A DNA stretch of 64,000 nucleotides from JBJMQS01 sp045802605 (GTDB lineage: Bacteria > Planctomycetota > Planctomycetia > Gemmatales > Gemmataceae): contig JBJMQS010000036.1 in the NCBI GenBank assembly GCA_045802605.1, forward strand, positions 124,001-188,000, read 5' to 3'. Under the pieces are notes generated by a model that saw only the letters and a program-made list of their open reading frames with translations, was not told where the DNA came from and did no database searches. This document shows positions 43,501 through 51,293 of this stretch, one piece after another (position 1 is the stretch's first letter; each line of letters begins with the position of its first letter). Both the position numbers and the translations under genes were made by a program.

Positions 43501-44185
43501 ATGGATGCTGGGCAAATCACTCGGCGACACCATCGAAATCACGGATGAAAGAGAGCAACCCGTCAAGTTGCGCATCGCCGGGTTATTACAAGACAGTATC
43601 TTCCAAGGCGAATTGGTCATGGCCGAGCCGCGGCTCTTGGAACTTTATCCCAATCTTCAGGGATTCTCGGTACTTCTGGCTCGTACGCCAGTTGGTCGAG
43701 AGGACGAACTGCGAAATATTCTGGAAATCGCTTATGCCGATCGTGGTATTGCGCTCGAGCGGACCGCCGATCGGTTGCAGTCATATCTGGCAATCGAGAA
43801 CACCTATCTCTCTACGTTTCAGATTCTCGGCGGTTTCGGCTTGCTCTTGGGGGCTTGCGGGTTGGGCGTGGTTCTCATGCGCTCGGCCTGGGAGCGTCGC
43901 GGCGAACTGGCATTACTGCAAGCGGTCGGCTTCCGCCGCGATGCCATTGCTCGCATGGTGTTGAGCGAGAATTTTGCTTTACTCGGGGCCGGCTTAGGAA
44001 TTGGGATCGTCGCCGCGCTGGCCACGGTGCTGCCTCAGCGATTCGTGGGCGAGCCCACGTCGATTCCTGTCGGCCGGTTGGCCGGCTTGTTGGCCGCGGT
44101 CTTGGTCACTGGAGTGGTTGCGGGGTTGTTGGCGCTGCGACCGACATTGCGTGCGCCGATTGTGAGCGCATTGCGCGGGGAATGA
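40529..44185 (+). CDS. FtsX-family ABC permease, 1218 aa
   Basis: One N-terminal helix (VMLGVAVGTAALVGALLVGD) is followed by a large extracytoplasmic domain (~50-500). A first FtsX core follows (LFLIAAALLLVALLVRLNLD, LLLAEGLFLSVLGAVIGLLM), then further helices (WWLVGAIALGLVAIAALVAG), a second extracytoplasmic domain and a C-terminal FtsX core (GFGLLLGACGLGVVLMRSAW to the end). It pairs with the LolD-like ATPase and could move lipoproteins or lipids. Residues ~680-714 are encoded by a 105-base palindrome and read as Pro/Gly-rich low complexity (PLPPCGGGLGWGV), followed by a charged linker. This insertion is in frame and sits between membrane segments. Confidence 0.88.
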   Translation: MVSRDAMKWRTLLHRNLRYHLRGNFAVMLGVAVGTAALVGALLVGDSLHGSLRSRALRRLGSVEQILISPQPISEETCDKLENRFDLLAVSVATGSIAALDAHNQPQHSVSGVSVICDRPNHDLAWFIEPSHNASWFALPGISSQLATDLNASLGDRLRLRVTIPGAVPRDSTLGRKTGSELFKEFIFPAQFRNDAVYKPWNEFNLTPGFDRPHTVFYRGNGEERPLPLNALLTRSPIPTDADLRSLLDLPDYGLRIQRRASYISIESRSLVLQAPAIESVRAAAASMKLAAEPTMVYLANSISDGTHEIPYSVVAALNPQVRAPLGPFISPSEPSLADDEILLADWAESPLTAKTGDKITLRYFLPESEGKATEATATFKLRAKIPMTGPTADPNLTPEFPGITDKLTLADWDPPFPYDPKKITKRDEDYWHRYRGTPKAYFNEAVGKKLFGSRFGEATSVRIAPSSPEKIDADAAAFEAALKQHLKPADFGLVFRDVRAQALHAAEGSVNFSGLFSGFSLFLIAAALLLVALLVRLNLDHRASEVGLWLALGFSHRAVRRLLLAEGLFLSVLGAVIGLLMAIGYAALMLRLLGAMWPEGQIGSFLELYITGRSLGIGFIAATIVSALTIALALRALSRVPAPLLLRGVSSCSVPEFSGAFSVPSSSPPQPTSPLPTSSGPLPPCGGGLGWGVEPSHASTPHPSPPPQGGRGPEAGAREKGEERREADGRGSGADGGRQSRKKWWLVGAIALGLVAIAALVAGPFLHDPESRAGSFFTGGAALLALGLLLMRQKLRSNEATSTPDLTIIQLGIRNASRYPTRSLLTAGLLASAAFLLVAVESFRRTPGADFAEYRGGSGGYQWIASFDLQLYQDPEDPATGRQEILDSLEKHYQKDPDTKTIRLAAAADLLKRCRLIALRSKTGDEAGCRNLYKPTSPRIYGVPFRFIDQGGFHFVSTLATTVDGEANPWRLLAKSKGDIPVFGEANTVQWMLGKSLGDTIEITDEREQPVKLRIAGLLQDSIFQGELVMAEPRLLELYPNLQGFSVLLARTPVGREDELRNILEIAYADRGIALERTADRLQSYLAIENTYLSTFQILGGFGLLLGACGLGVVLMRSAWERRGELALLQAVGFRRDAIARMVLSENFALLGAGLGIGIVAALATVLPQRFVGEPTSIPVGRLAGLLAAVLVTGVVAGLLALRPTLRAPIVSALRGE
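42567..42671. repeat. 105-bp palindromic element inside the permease gene
   Basis: Arms 42567-42609 and 42629-42671 are reverse complements over 42 of 43 bases around a 19-base loop. The core is a purine-run CTTGTGGGGGAGGG with its complement. The element is 105 bases, a multiple of three, and keeps the frame open. Just upstream CCCACTAGT is repeated twice. It looks like a mobile REP/MITE-like element tolerated in a loop. Confidence 0.9.
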
Positions 44186-44188
44186 AAA

Positions 44189-44215
44189 AAGCCCACCCAT
44201 GACATGGGTAGGCTT
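44189..44215. terminator. Terminator between convergent genes
   Basis: AAGCC-ACCCATG pairs with CATGGGT-GGCTT with one mismatch. An A6 run precedes it, giving a T-run on the minus strand for the outer-membrane-protein gene ending at 44235. It follows the permease stop by four bases and may serve both. Confidence 0.7.
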
Positions 44216-44234
44216 CTGAGCGAGGGCATTTCTC

Positions 44235-45452
44235 TTAGAACCGGTAGCGGAATTCCAGCCGGTACAACTGATCGGCGAAGTGATCGTCCGATACCGAGAA
44301 CGCGGCACTGAAACCAACATCGTACTTGTCACAGTAGAAGAGTCGCAGGCCTGGCCCGACGTACCAAATCGACTCGCCGCTTGATTTCACAACGTCCGGC
44401 AATCCCAGACCCGGCGGGTTGTGCGTCAGTCCATCTTGGAACGTGTAGCCGAAGAACTCTGACGTTCCCACAAGTTGGAATGCGCCTTTGCAGCAGAGTA
44501 CGTGATTCAAGCTGGTGTGATAGTGCAGGATACATCCGGCAAAATCGTTGTCGCCGCCGATTGGAATCCACTCGCTGATCTGAGTCTGCAAGTATGTCTT
44601 CGGCGCGATCTTGAGAGTGCCTAGCAACGAGGGTTCGAGACTCACGTGGCCGGTGCCGAACCCTTGGCGCGAGCTGCCAGTGGGGATAAACGTCTTGAAC
44701 TCGAAAGCGATTTGCATCAACTCGCAGTCTACCATGAGTGCCTTGGTACCGATCATGAGATCGGCCCAGCCAGCGTCGTAAGGATTCACTGAAGGATCAA
44801 CGACGCGATAGGGCATTTCAAAGATCGCGCTGAATCCACCGTTGCCAGCTTCGGTGTAAAGCCTCAGTTCCTGATAGTTGAGCCGCGACTCGACGGCTGG
44901 CGGTCCTTTGCCGCCGGTGCCGGTGCGGGCCCAAAAATATTCGTTGCGATCGGGCATGGTGAAGTTCATGCCGGCGTCGTAGCGCAACATCATGGTCGAT
45001 CGCGGCCGAGCGGCATCGGTGAAGAATGCCGAGTTGGCGACGGGCCGCCAGCACGGTTCGTAGCAAGGGTCAGGACAGCAAAGACAGTCGAAGATCCCGC
45101 CAAAGAGCCGTGAGCATTTACCGGTGCATTCATCGGGCCGCTCGAAGTCGCCGTAACAAGTACCGCAGCGGCGGCCAGGCTTGCACTTCCCGGTGGGGCA
45201 GCCGTTGCCGCACTCTTGTTCCTCATTGCCGCACCCGCATCCGCCGCCTCCGCCAATGGAAGACGTAATGGCGGAAATGCCACCGCCGCAGCTCGAGCAA
45301 CCGGCTTGCTGGATCGGAGATTGCGGCTCGACCGGCGTCTTGCCTTCAAGGATGCGTTGAGCATACGAGGGAGTGGTAGGCTCATCGGCACGCGCGGAAT
45401 GGCAATAGCCGATGGTCGCTAAGGCTGCGAACACCCACGTAATGCGTTTCAT
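44235..45452 (-). CDS. Cys-rich outer-membrane beta-barrel-like protein, 405 aa
   Basis: GAGGATA precedes ATG 45452. A signal peptide (MKRITWVFAALATIGYCHSA, then RA) is followed by a Cys/Gly-rich region at ~45-120 (CSSCGGGISAI, GGGGGCGCGNEEQECGNGCP, CTGKCSR, CLCCPDPCYEPCW). A barrel-like C-terminal part follows, with alternating aromatic strands ending LYRLEFRYRF, whose final Phe is typical of BAM-inserted proteins. I recall this 'Cys-rich plus barrel' type in planctomycete outer membranes. The Cys region may be disulfide-crosslinked; the substrate is unknown. Confidence 0.75.
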   Translation of the reverse strand: MKRITWVFAALATIGYCHSARADEPTTPSYAQRILEGKTPVEPQSPIQQAGCSSCGGGISAITSSIGGGGGCGCGNEEQECGNGCPTGKCKPGRRCGTCYGDFERPDECTGKCSRLFGGIFDCLCCPDPCYEPCWRPVANSAFFTDAARPRSTMMLRYDAGMNFTMPDRNEYFWARTGTGGKGPPAVESRLNYQELRLYTEAGNGGFSAIFEMPYRVVDPSVNPYDAGWADLMIGTKALMVDCELMQIAFEFKTFIPTGSSRQGFGTGHVSLEPSLLGTLKIAPKTYLQTQISEWIPIGGDNDFAGCILHYHTSLNHVLCCKGAFQLVGTSEFFGYTFQDGLTHNPPGLGLPDVVKSSGESIWYVGPGLRLFYCDKYDVGFSAAFSVSDDHFADQLYRLEFRYRF

Positions 45453-45815
45453 GGCGGTATCCTCGATACAAAACCGGCCCGAGGCGGGGGTAGCAGGACT
45501 TGGCCGATAGGGGCGCGATCCTGCGTGAATCACGTGCCTTACCCATCGGCATGCAAGCTGTGCCGTCTTTGACGAAAAGCGCGTCTTTGCTCATTAACCC
45601 GGCTTTGGTGGTTCCCCGGGTTGCCGCGAAATCCCGGATTAACCAGCGTCTATATAGATTCCACAAACATGGCAGAACACACAGCACCCGAATTACCGAC
45701 AAAATTGCTTCACTTCTCAAGACCGGCGCATTCGGCAACCGAAAGTAGAGTGCAGACACGGCGCATTTCCAGCGCCGCGCCGTGACATCCGCCGCACACG
45801 AGGTGAAAGAACGCC
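45453..45815. other. Divergent intergenic region, no gene seen
   Basis: This stretch separates the minus-strand outer-membrane protein from the plus-strand HEAT-like protein. It should contain two divergent promoters. Open frames in it (for example 45500-45748) have no start signal or coding character that I can support. Confidence 0.5.
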
Positions 45816-47624
45816 ATGAAGGCACGCAAGTATATCCTGGCCGGGCTCGTCTCGTTGTCCGGCGTCTCGGCGGTGTGGGCGCAGTTTGCACCGCCGGCCG
45901 CTCCGGCCATCGCCGGGCCTCCCGCGGCCGCTGCGGCTGTGGCTCCGGCTCAACCCGGAACGCTCTGGAGCTTCTTGGGAATTTCAAAACCTCAATTGCA
46001 GGAATGTCACCGGCAATGCTGTGCCAAGCCGTGCGGACAGTTTCTCAATCAGTTGAAGATGCCGCTCGTGCTCATGAGCGGCGGCCTCATTCAATCGAAG
46101 TGCGATAACCTTCTGCCATCGCCGGCCGATCTCGCTGATCCCGGCGCGGTCGGCGCGGCCGCCAAGATCAAGGCCGATGAAGCCGGCGCTGCCGCTCGCC
46201 GCGCAGCGATGCGTTATCTCGGCACCGTCGATTGCCATTACTGGCCCGAAGCCGAAGCCGCTTTGATCGACGGACTTCGCGGCGATCATAATGAGTGCGT
46301 GCGATTCGAGGCCGCGCTCGCCTTAGGCAATGGTTGCTGCTGCACGAAGAAGACGATGGAAGCACTCCGGATCGCCTCGTCGTGCGTTGATACCGACGGC
46401 AACCCAAAAGAAACATCCAACCGTGTTCGCGCCGCCGCAGTCGCCGCGCTTGAGCACTGCCTGGCTTGCTACATCGCTCCTCCGGTGCCGGTCCCCGAAA
46501 AGCTACCGGAAGGCCGCCGACCCGAGGGCGAGGCGGTGCCCAATGTTGAAGTGGTGCCAGTGCCGCCTCCCCCGCCGCCTGGAATCAAAGCCGGCGATGA
46601 GGCCAAGCCGCAGACCAAGATCGAACGTCCTGTGGGCCGCGCTTATTACGCGAAGATCGACGAAGTGCCGAAGCACTTGATCGTTGAAGAAGCGCGCAAG
46701 GCCGTTGAAAAGTACAACTCCACGGCCCGCTACCAGGCTGTGCTCGCCGGACAAAATTCGCTGGTGCAGATCGTCGAACGCGCCTCGGCCACTCCGGGCT
46801 CAACGGCCGACGCGAATGGCACTCGCGCCGAAGTGCTGTCGCCGCGCCCGCAGAGCTTGTGGGAAATGTTGGATCGCCAAGTGCCCTCGTCCGCTCCCAT
46901 CGGCCGCAGCGTGACGGTAGCTACGGCCGCCCCACCAATGGCTCCCGAAGTCGCCAAGATGCCGGAGCCAATGCAGACGCCCGCGCCAATGCCTCCGGCT
47001 CAGATGCCTTCGATGGTCAAGGCTGAGCCAATGCCGGAAGCCAAGAGCGAAGTCAAAATGATGCCGAAGGAAATCGCTCACAACAACACGCTGCAAGCCC
47101 CCGAGATGGTCAAGCCGCTCAAACCATCGGACATCGTGGTCTCACCCTACGGCGATATCTCGGTGGCGAAGCCGAAGAAGGTCGAAGCCCCAGCCAAGTT
47201 GCCCACTGCGATGGCGAGTGAAACGCCCCCTCTTGAACACAAGACCATGAAGCCGAATGAGCCGGCCGCCAACGCGAAGCCGGCGACGACGACCGAAAAG
47301 ACCCCGACGCCGGTCGCGAAGCGAGCATTGCAGGTCTTCGGTGACGCAACGCCCGCCTCGGTTCGCGAAGAAACTGCCGCCGGCCTGACCGCGGCGGACA
47401 TGGCAAGCTGCCCGGATTTGGCCACCGCCCTGGTGGCCGTCGCCAGCGGCAGTGACCAGGAATCGACCCGAAAAGCCGCGATTAAGGCCCTCGTCCGGAC
47501 CGACTGTGCGACCCCGGAAGTCATGCAAGCCCTGGAAAAGCTCACGGACGATCCGAGTGCAGGCATCCGCGTCGAAGCAGCCATCGGCATGGCCCGGCTC
47601 AAGCTGAAAGCCGGGAAGAACTAA
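45816..47624 (+). CDS. Secreted HEAT-repeat-like Ala/Pro-rich protein, 602 aa
   Basis: A signal peptide (MKARKYILAGLVSLSGVSAV, cleavage after WA) is followed by a Pro/Ala linker and an N-terminal Cys-containing helical block (LQECHRQCCAKPCGQFLNQL). HEAT-like repeats follow (AARRAAMRYLGTVDCHYWPE, AEAALIDGLRGDHNECVRFE, AALALGNGCCC). The middle (~330-500) is Pro/Met/Lys-rich and low in complexity. The C-terminus returns to HEAT-like helices (CPDLATALVAVASGSDQEST, RKAAIKALVRTDCATPEVMQ). It is probably an exported scaffold protein, typical of planctomycetes; the partner is unknown. Confidence 0.75.
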   Translation: MKARKYILAGLVSLSGVSAVWAQFAPPAAPAIAGPPAAAAAVAPAQPGTLWSFLGISKPQLQECHRQCCAKPCGQFLNQLKMPLVLMSGGLIQSKCDNLLPSPADLADPGAVGAAAKIKADEAGAAARRAAMRYLGTVDCHYWPEAEAALIDGLRGDHNECVRFEAALALGNGCCCTKKTMEALRIASSCVDTDGNPKETSNRVRAAAVAALEHCLACYIAPPVPVPEKLPEGRRPEGEAVPNVEVVPVPPPPPPGIKAGDEAKPQTKIERPVGRAYYAKIDEVPKHLIVEEARKAVEKYNSTARYQAVLAGQNSLVQIVERASATPGSTADANGTRAEVLSPRPQSLWEMLDRQVPSSAPIGRSVTVATAAPPMAPEVAKMPEPMQTPAPMPPAQMPSMVKAEPMPEAKSEVKMMPKEIAHNNTLQAPEMVKPLKPSDIVVSPYGDISVAKPKKVEAPAKLPTAMASETPPLEHKTMKPNEPAANAKPATTTEKTPTPVAKRALQVFGDATPASVREETAAGLTAADMASCPDLATALVAVASGSDQESTRKAAIKALVRTDCATPEVMQALEKLTDDPSAGIRVEAAIGMARLKLKAGKN

Positions 47625-47632
47625 TCAGAACG

Positions 47633-47700
47633 CCAACCACAGAGACACAGAGGCACAGAGAAAACCGGTTTTCTCTGTGCCTCTGTGTCTCTGTGGTTGG
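47633..47700. repeat. Perfect 68-bp palindrome
   Basis: Positions 47633-47666 are the exact reverse complement of 47667-47700, with no loop. Each arm contains three tandem units of the form N-CACAGAG followed by AAAACC. It lies just after the HEAT-like gene stop and could end transcription. It resembles the repeat at 49968-50065. Confidence 0.95.
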
Positions 47701-47778
47701 TTCTTTTTCGCCGCGCTACTGGCAGAGACCCGCCTCGTCGGATATTCTCGGACAACAACCCCCGAGAGTCTTTCCGAC

Positions 47779-49326
47779 ATGCAAAACGCGACTGCCTCGC
47801 ACGTCCCGGCCGGCACACCCAAGACTTGGCGGCTAGGCATCTTGATCGCTGTTGTCGGACTCGTCGCCTTCGCTTACACGTTCCAGTCGTTCGGCTCTCA
47901 AGGCCGTGCCGGCGTGGGAATCGTCACTTTCTTTGGCATCGGCGCTCTATTTTCAAAGAACTTGCGCGCTGTTAACTGGCGAACGATCTTCTGGGGCATC
48001 GTGCTGCAATTCGCATTGGCGATCCTCATCTTGAAAGTTGGATACACGAGAAACCTGTCTGCCGAAGAGTTGCAAGCAGGACAGGCAGAACGGGCCGCGG
48101 CAATGATCGGTACCGGCATGACCGGCCCCGTGAGTATCTTGCCGATCGTCGCAGTTGAACCGCCCACGACCCGTTTTGTCCGGCCCGTGTATTTGGCCTT
48201 CGAACGCGTCGGCGACGGCATTAAGGCATTCATTGGCTATTCGGACAAGGGCGCGGAATTCGTTTTCGGCAACCTCGCTCGACCCGGCGACATTGCCCTG
48301 AATCCCGGCAAAGAATTTCTATTCATGTTTGCCTTTAAGGCGTTACCACCGATTCTTTTCGTTTCGGCGTTCTTTACTGTGCTCTACCACTATGGCCTGT
48401 TGCAGATCTGCGTGCGTCTATTGGCGAAGGTCATGGTCTATCTCATGGGCACGAGCGGTGCCGAGACACTTTCCGTCGCCGCCAACGTCTTCATGGGCCA
48501 GACCGAAGCGCCGCTCATTGTGAAGCCATATGTGCCACGAATGACAACGTCAGAGTTGTTTACGCTGATGGTCAGTGGCATGGCTCATATCTCCGGCGGC
48601 ATGATGGCGGTTTACATCAACTATGGCGCTGACCCGGTTTCGGTACTTACGACTTGCATCATGGCTTGCCCGTGCAGTCTCTATTTGGCCAAATTGATAT
48701 TGCCCGAAGTTGAGACGCCGGAAACCAGCGGTGCAATGGCCGAGGCACACACGAAGTCGCCGTACGTCAATGCCGTCGATGCCGCCGCGGCCGGCACAGG
48801 CGATGGCCTGCGACTCGCGCTCAACGTCGCGGCCATGCTGATTGTGTTCGTCGCCTTCGTCGCTATGTTCGACGGCTTGCTCGCGCTGATTCCATTCGAA
48901 TGGATAAATCATCAATCGTGGTGGCCAACCTCATGGCATCTTGACGCGCCGCTTTCGCTGCAATGGATTTTCGGCAAGCTCTTCTCGCCAGTGGCCATGC
49001 TCATGGGTGTTGACCCAGCCGACCAATCCAAGGTGGGCAGTTTGTTGGGGACAAAACTCGCCATTAATGAGCACGTCGCCTATCTGCGAATGAAGACGGA
49101 GTACCTGCCCAAACATCTCATGAGCGACCGTTCATTCAAGCTGGCGGCCTTCGCCCTGACGGGCTTCGCAAACTTCGCCTCGATCGGAATACAACTCGGT
49201 GGTATCGGCGCGATGGCGCCTGATCGTCGACATGACTTGGCGCGGCTAGGCGGAAAGGCTCTGTTTGGCGGCTTCCTTGCGACGCTGCTTAATGCATCGC
49301 TAGCTGGTATCTTGATCGCGGAGTAA
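47779..49326 (+). CDS. Concentrative nucleoside transporter (CNT family), 515 aa
   Basis: ATG 47779 gives family-like length plus an extended loop. CNT hallmarks are seen: GIGALFSKNLRAVNWRTIFW, the core GTSGAETLSVAANVFMGQTE, APLIVKPYVPRMTTSELFTL, MVSGMAHISGGMMAVYINYG and FANFASIGIQLGGIGAMAPD. The first, ETLSVAANVFMGQTEAPL, holds nucleoside- and sodium-binding residues. About ten membrane segments are visible. It imports nucleosides with a cation gradient. The next gene is upp, so the pair serves nucleoside/base salvage. An extra ~90-residue segment (GYTRNLSAEELQAGQAERAA) follows the third helix. Confidence 0.93.
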   Translation: MQNATASHVPAGTPKTWRLGILIAVVGLVAFAYTFQSFGSQGRAGVGIVTFFGIGALFSKNLRAVNWRTIFWGIVLQFALAILILKVGYTRNLSAEELQAGQAERAAAMIGTGMTGPVSILPIVAVEPPTTRFVRPVYLAFERVGDGIKAFIGYSDKGAEFVFGNLARPGDIALNPGKEFLFMFAFKALPPILFVSAFFTVLYHYGLLQICVRLLAKVMVYLMGTSGAETLSVAANVFMGQTEAPLIVKPYVPRMTTSELFTLMVSGMAHISGGMMAVYINYGADPVSVLTTCIMACPCSLYLAKLILPEVETPETSGAMAEAHTKSPYVNAVDAAAAGTGDGLRLALNVAAMLIVFVAFVAMFDGLLALIPFEWINHQSWWPTSWHLDAPLSLQWIFGKLFSPVAMLMGVDPADQSKVGSLLGTKLAINEHVAYLRMKTEYLPKHLMSDRSFKLAAFALTGFANFASIGIQLGGIGAMAPDRRHDLARLGGKALFGGFLATLLNASLAGILIAE

Positions 49327-49333
49327 TTTGCGC

Positions 49334-49963
49334 ATGGCCGACGTCCATATTTCCCAGCATCCGCTGGTCCGGCATAAGCAAACGATGCTGCGGCACACCC
49401 GGACCGACTCCGCCACCTTCCGTGCTTTGGTTCGGGAACTTGCACAACTGCTCTTCTTCGAAGCGGCCTTCGATCTTCGCCTGGAAGAGCACAAAGTGCC
49501 CACGCCGTTGACCGAATACACCGGCCATACGATTGCCGAAAAAGTCGGGCTGCTGCCGATCATGCGAGCTGGGCTCGGCATGGCCGAGGCGATTCTTGAT
49601 CTATTGCCGGGCGCACAAGTTTGGCACTTGGGACTCTATCGCGATCACGAAACCCTGCAGCCCGTGACCTATTACAACAAGCTGCCGCCCAAGCCGACCA
49701 TCGATCGCGCTCTCGTGCTCGATCCAATGCTCGCCACTGGTGGCTCAGCCGTCGCGGCGGTCGAGATCCTCAAGAACTGGGGCATGCGGCGAATTCAATT
49801 CCTCGGCTTGCTCGCATCGCCCGAAGGTGTGAAGACCCTCCGCGACGCTCACCCTGACGTGCCCATTCATCTCGCGGCTGTCGATTCCCATCTCGATTCG
49901 CGCGGCTACATCGTGCCAGGTTTGGGTGACGCCGGCGACCGCCAATTCGGCACGGCCGAGTAA
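49334..49963 (+). CDS. upp: Uracil phosphoribosyltransferase, 209 aa
   Basis: The protein matches Upp throughout: VHISQHPLVRHKQTMLRHTR, VGLLPIMRAGLGMAEAILDL, GLYRDHETLQPVTYYNKLP, the PRPP loop RALVLDPMLATGGSAVAAVE, and YIVPGLGDAGDRQFGT at the uracil-binding end. It converts uracil and PRPP to UMP in salvage. The start at ATG 49334 lies eight bases after the transporter stop, so the two are one operon. Confidence 0.96.
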   Translation: MADVHISQHPLVRHKQTMLRHTRTDSATFRALVRELAQLLFFEAAFDLRLEEHKVPTPLTEYTGHTIAEKVGLLPIMRAGLGMAEAILDLLPGAQVWHLGLYRDHETLQPVTYYNKLPPKPTIDRALVLDPMLATGGSAVAAVEILKNWGMRRIQFLGLLASPEGVKTLRDAHPDVPIHLAAVDSHLDSRGYIVPGLGDAGDRQFGTAE

Positions 49964-49967
49964 AAAA

Positions 49968-50065
49968 AGTGTTAACCGCAGAGTACGCAGAGAGCGCAGA
50001 GAAAGACAGAGAAGAAGTCTTCTCCGATTTTTCTCTGCGTACTCTGCGTCTCTGCGGTTAACACT
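49968..50065. repeat. Long imperfect palindrome after upp
   Basis: The arms begin AGTGTTAACCGCAGAG at 49968 and end with its complement at 50065. Each contains three units of the type NNCGCAGAG. An inner perfect stem GAGAAGA/TCTTCTC sits near 50009-50024. The plan is the same as the palindrome at 47633-47700, with CGCAGAG in place of CACAGAG. Confidence 0.8.
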
Positions 50066-50113
50066 TACTCTTTTCAATACTCTGCCAATACCAAACACCC
50101 AGGAGGATCGCAC

Positions 50114-50452
50114 ATGCCAACCACACCATCTGGACTGGACTACACCGACACGGTCGAAGGAAAAGGCGCGGAAGCCAAAGCCGGCGACAACGTCGAAGTC
50201 CATTACACCGGCACCTTCCCCGATGGCCGAAAGTTTGATTCAAGTGTTGATCGTAAACAGCCGTTCCGCTTCAAGCTCGGCGCAGGCCAAGTGATCAAAG
50301 GTTGGGACGAAGGCGTTGCTGGTATGAAGCCCGGCGGCAAGCGCAAGCTCGTCATTCCGCCGGATCTGGGCTATGGCGCTCGCGGCGCCGGCAGTGTCAT
50401 CCCGCCGGGCGCAACGCTGCATTTTGAGGTGGAATTGCTGAAAGTCGGTTGA
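50114..50452 (+). CDS. FKBP-type peptidyl-prolyl isomerase, 112 aa
   Basis: AGGAGG precedes ATG 50114. The single FKBP domain is complete: VEVHYTGTFPDGRKFDSSVD, FRFKLGAGQVIKGWDEGVAG, MKPGGKRKLVIPPDLGYGAR and IPPGATLHFEVELL, including the Tyr, Asp, Trp and Phe residues that line the active site. There is no signal peptide, so it is cytoplasmic. It catalyses cis-trans isomerisation of prolyl bonds during folding. Confidence 0.96.
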   Translation: MPTTPSGLDYTDTVEGKGAEAKAGDNVEVHYTGTFPDGRKFDSSVDRKQPFRFKLGAGQVIKGWDEGVAGMKPGGKRKLVIPPDLGYGARGAGSVIPPGATLHFEVELLKVG

Positions 50453-50470
50453 TCAACGGCAGCAAAAAAA

Positions 50471-50506
50471 GAAGCCCCGAGCGACGTATCGCTCGGGGCT
50501 TCTTTT
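50471..50506. terminator. Bidirectional terminator
   Basis: GAAGCCCCGAGCGA (50471-50484) and TCGCTCGGGGCTTC (50489-50502) form a perfect 14-base stem with loop CGTA. A7 before it and TTTT after it allow it to end both the FKBP gene and the convergent gene at 50514. Confidence 0.92.
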
Positions 50507-50513
50507 GTTCGGC

Positions 50514-51086
50514 CTACCGCTGCTGATAGCCGTTGTACTGCGGACGGCTCATCGGGCAGTTGCCATTCGCACAGCTCGGGCAATTCCCTTGCTGGCAATT
50601 CGGGCAGCCGCCCTGAGTTGGCGGTGCGTAGTTGCTGTAGTAGTTCGCCTGTTGCACCGGGACTTGCGTCTCGGTTGTCCGAACGACATAGGCCGGGTCG
50701 GAGTAGCGAAGGGCCGCGCGGTGAAGCTCGGCACTTTCCATCTTCCCGGTACGGCGGAAGGCTTGCAGCTCACCGGTGCGGTCGCTCATCACGACGCCGG
50801 TGGTCTCGACCATTTCAAACTCACGGGCGAGCTGGGCTCCCCGCTCAGTGTTCCTGTCGATGTAGCAGCAAACAAAGTTGGCCCGCACGGCCGAGGCCGC
50901 TTGGTCTTCCATCGAAACCACGTCGCCCCAGCCGGCCGAGCCGGTCCCGATGACGACCACCAAAGGCTTCTGCGCCTGGGCGGCAATGTCTTTTGCTTGC
51001 CGGTAGCTCATCTCCCACGAGGGAAGATTGGCTGAACTGGTGCCCAGACATGCCACGAAAGTCACTGCAAACGCGAATCGAAACAT
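50514..51086 (-). CDS. Secreted thioredoxin-fold-like protein with Cys tail, 190 aa
   Basis: AAGGAGG six bases before ATG 51086 sets the start. A signal peptide (MFRFAFAVTFVACLGTSSA) precedes a thioredoxin-like domain: SYRQAKDIAAQAQKPLVVVI, GTGSAGWGDV where CxxC would normally be, then FVCCYIDRNTERGAQLAREF and TGVVMSDRTGELQAFRRTG. The catalytic Cys pair is missing, so redox activity is unlikely. The C-terminal tail has regularly spaced Cys (CPNCQQGNCPSCANGNCP). It is perhaps an exported binding or envelope protein. No neighbour gives a function. Confidence 0.7.
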   Translation of the reverse strand: MFRFAFAVTFVACLGTSSANLPSWEMSYRQAKDIAAQAQKPLVVVIGTGSAGWGDVVSMEDQAASAVRANFVCCYIDRNTERGAQLAREFEMVETTGVVMSDRTGELQAFRRTGKMESAELHRAALRYSDPAYVVRTTETQVPVQQANYYSNYAPPTQGGCPNCQQGNCPSCANGNCPMSRPQYNGYQQR

Positions 51087-51293
51087 CCGTCGCCTCCTTA
51101 AGACGAGACTTGTGAGGGATCCGGCTGGACGACTCCGGACCAATCAACAACGGGGCGTTCGAAGTAGGATACCGGGGCGCGCCCCAACCGCCACGATAAA
51201 CTCTCACTAGATTGCCCAAACTTCTCAGATTTGAGAAAGGTCTTACTTTATCCAACCAACTCACATTCACAGATATGACGATGCGCTGATGTT

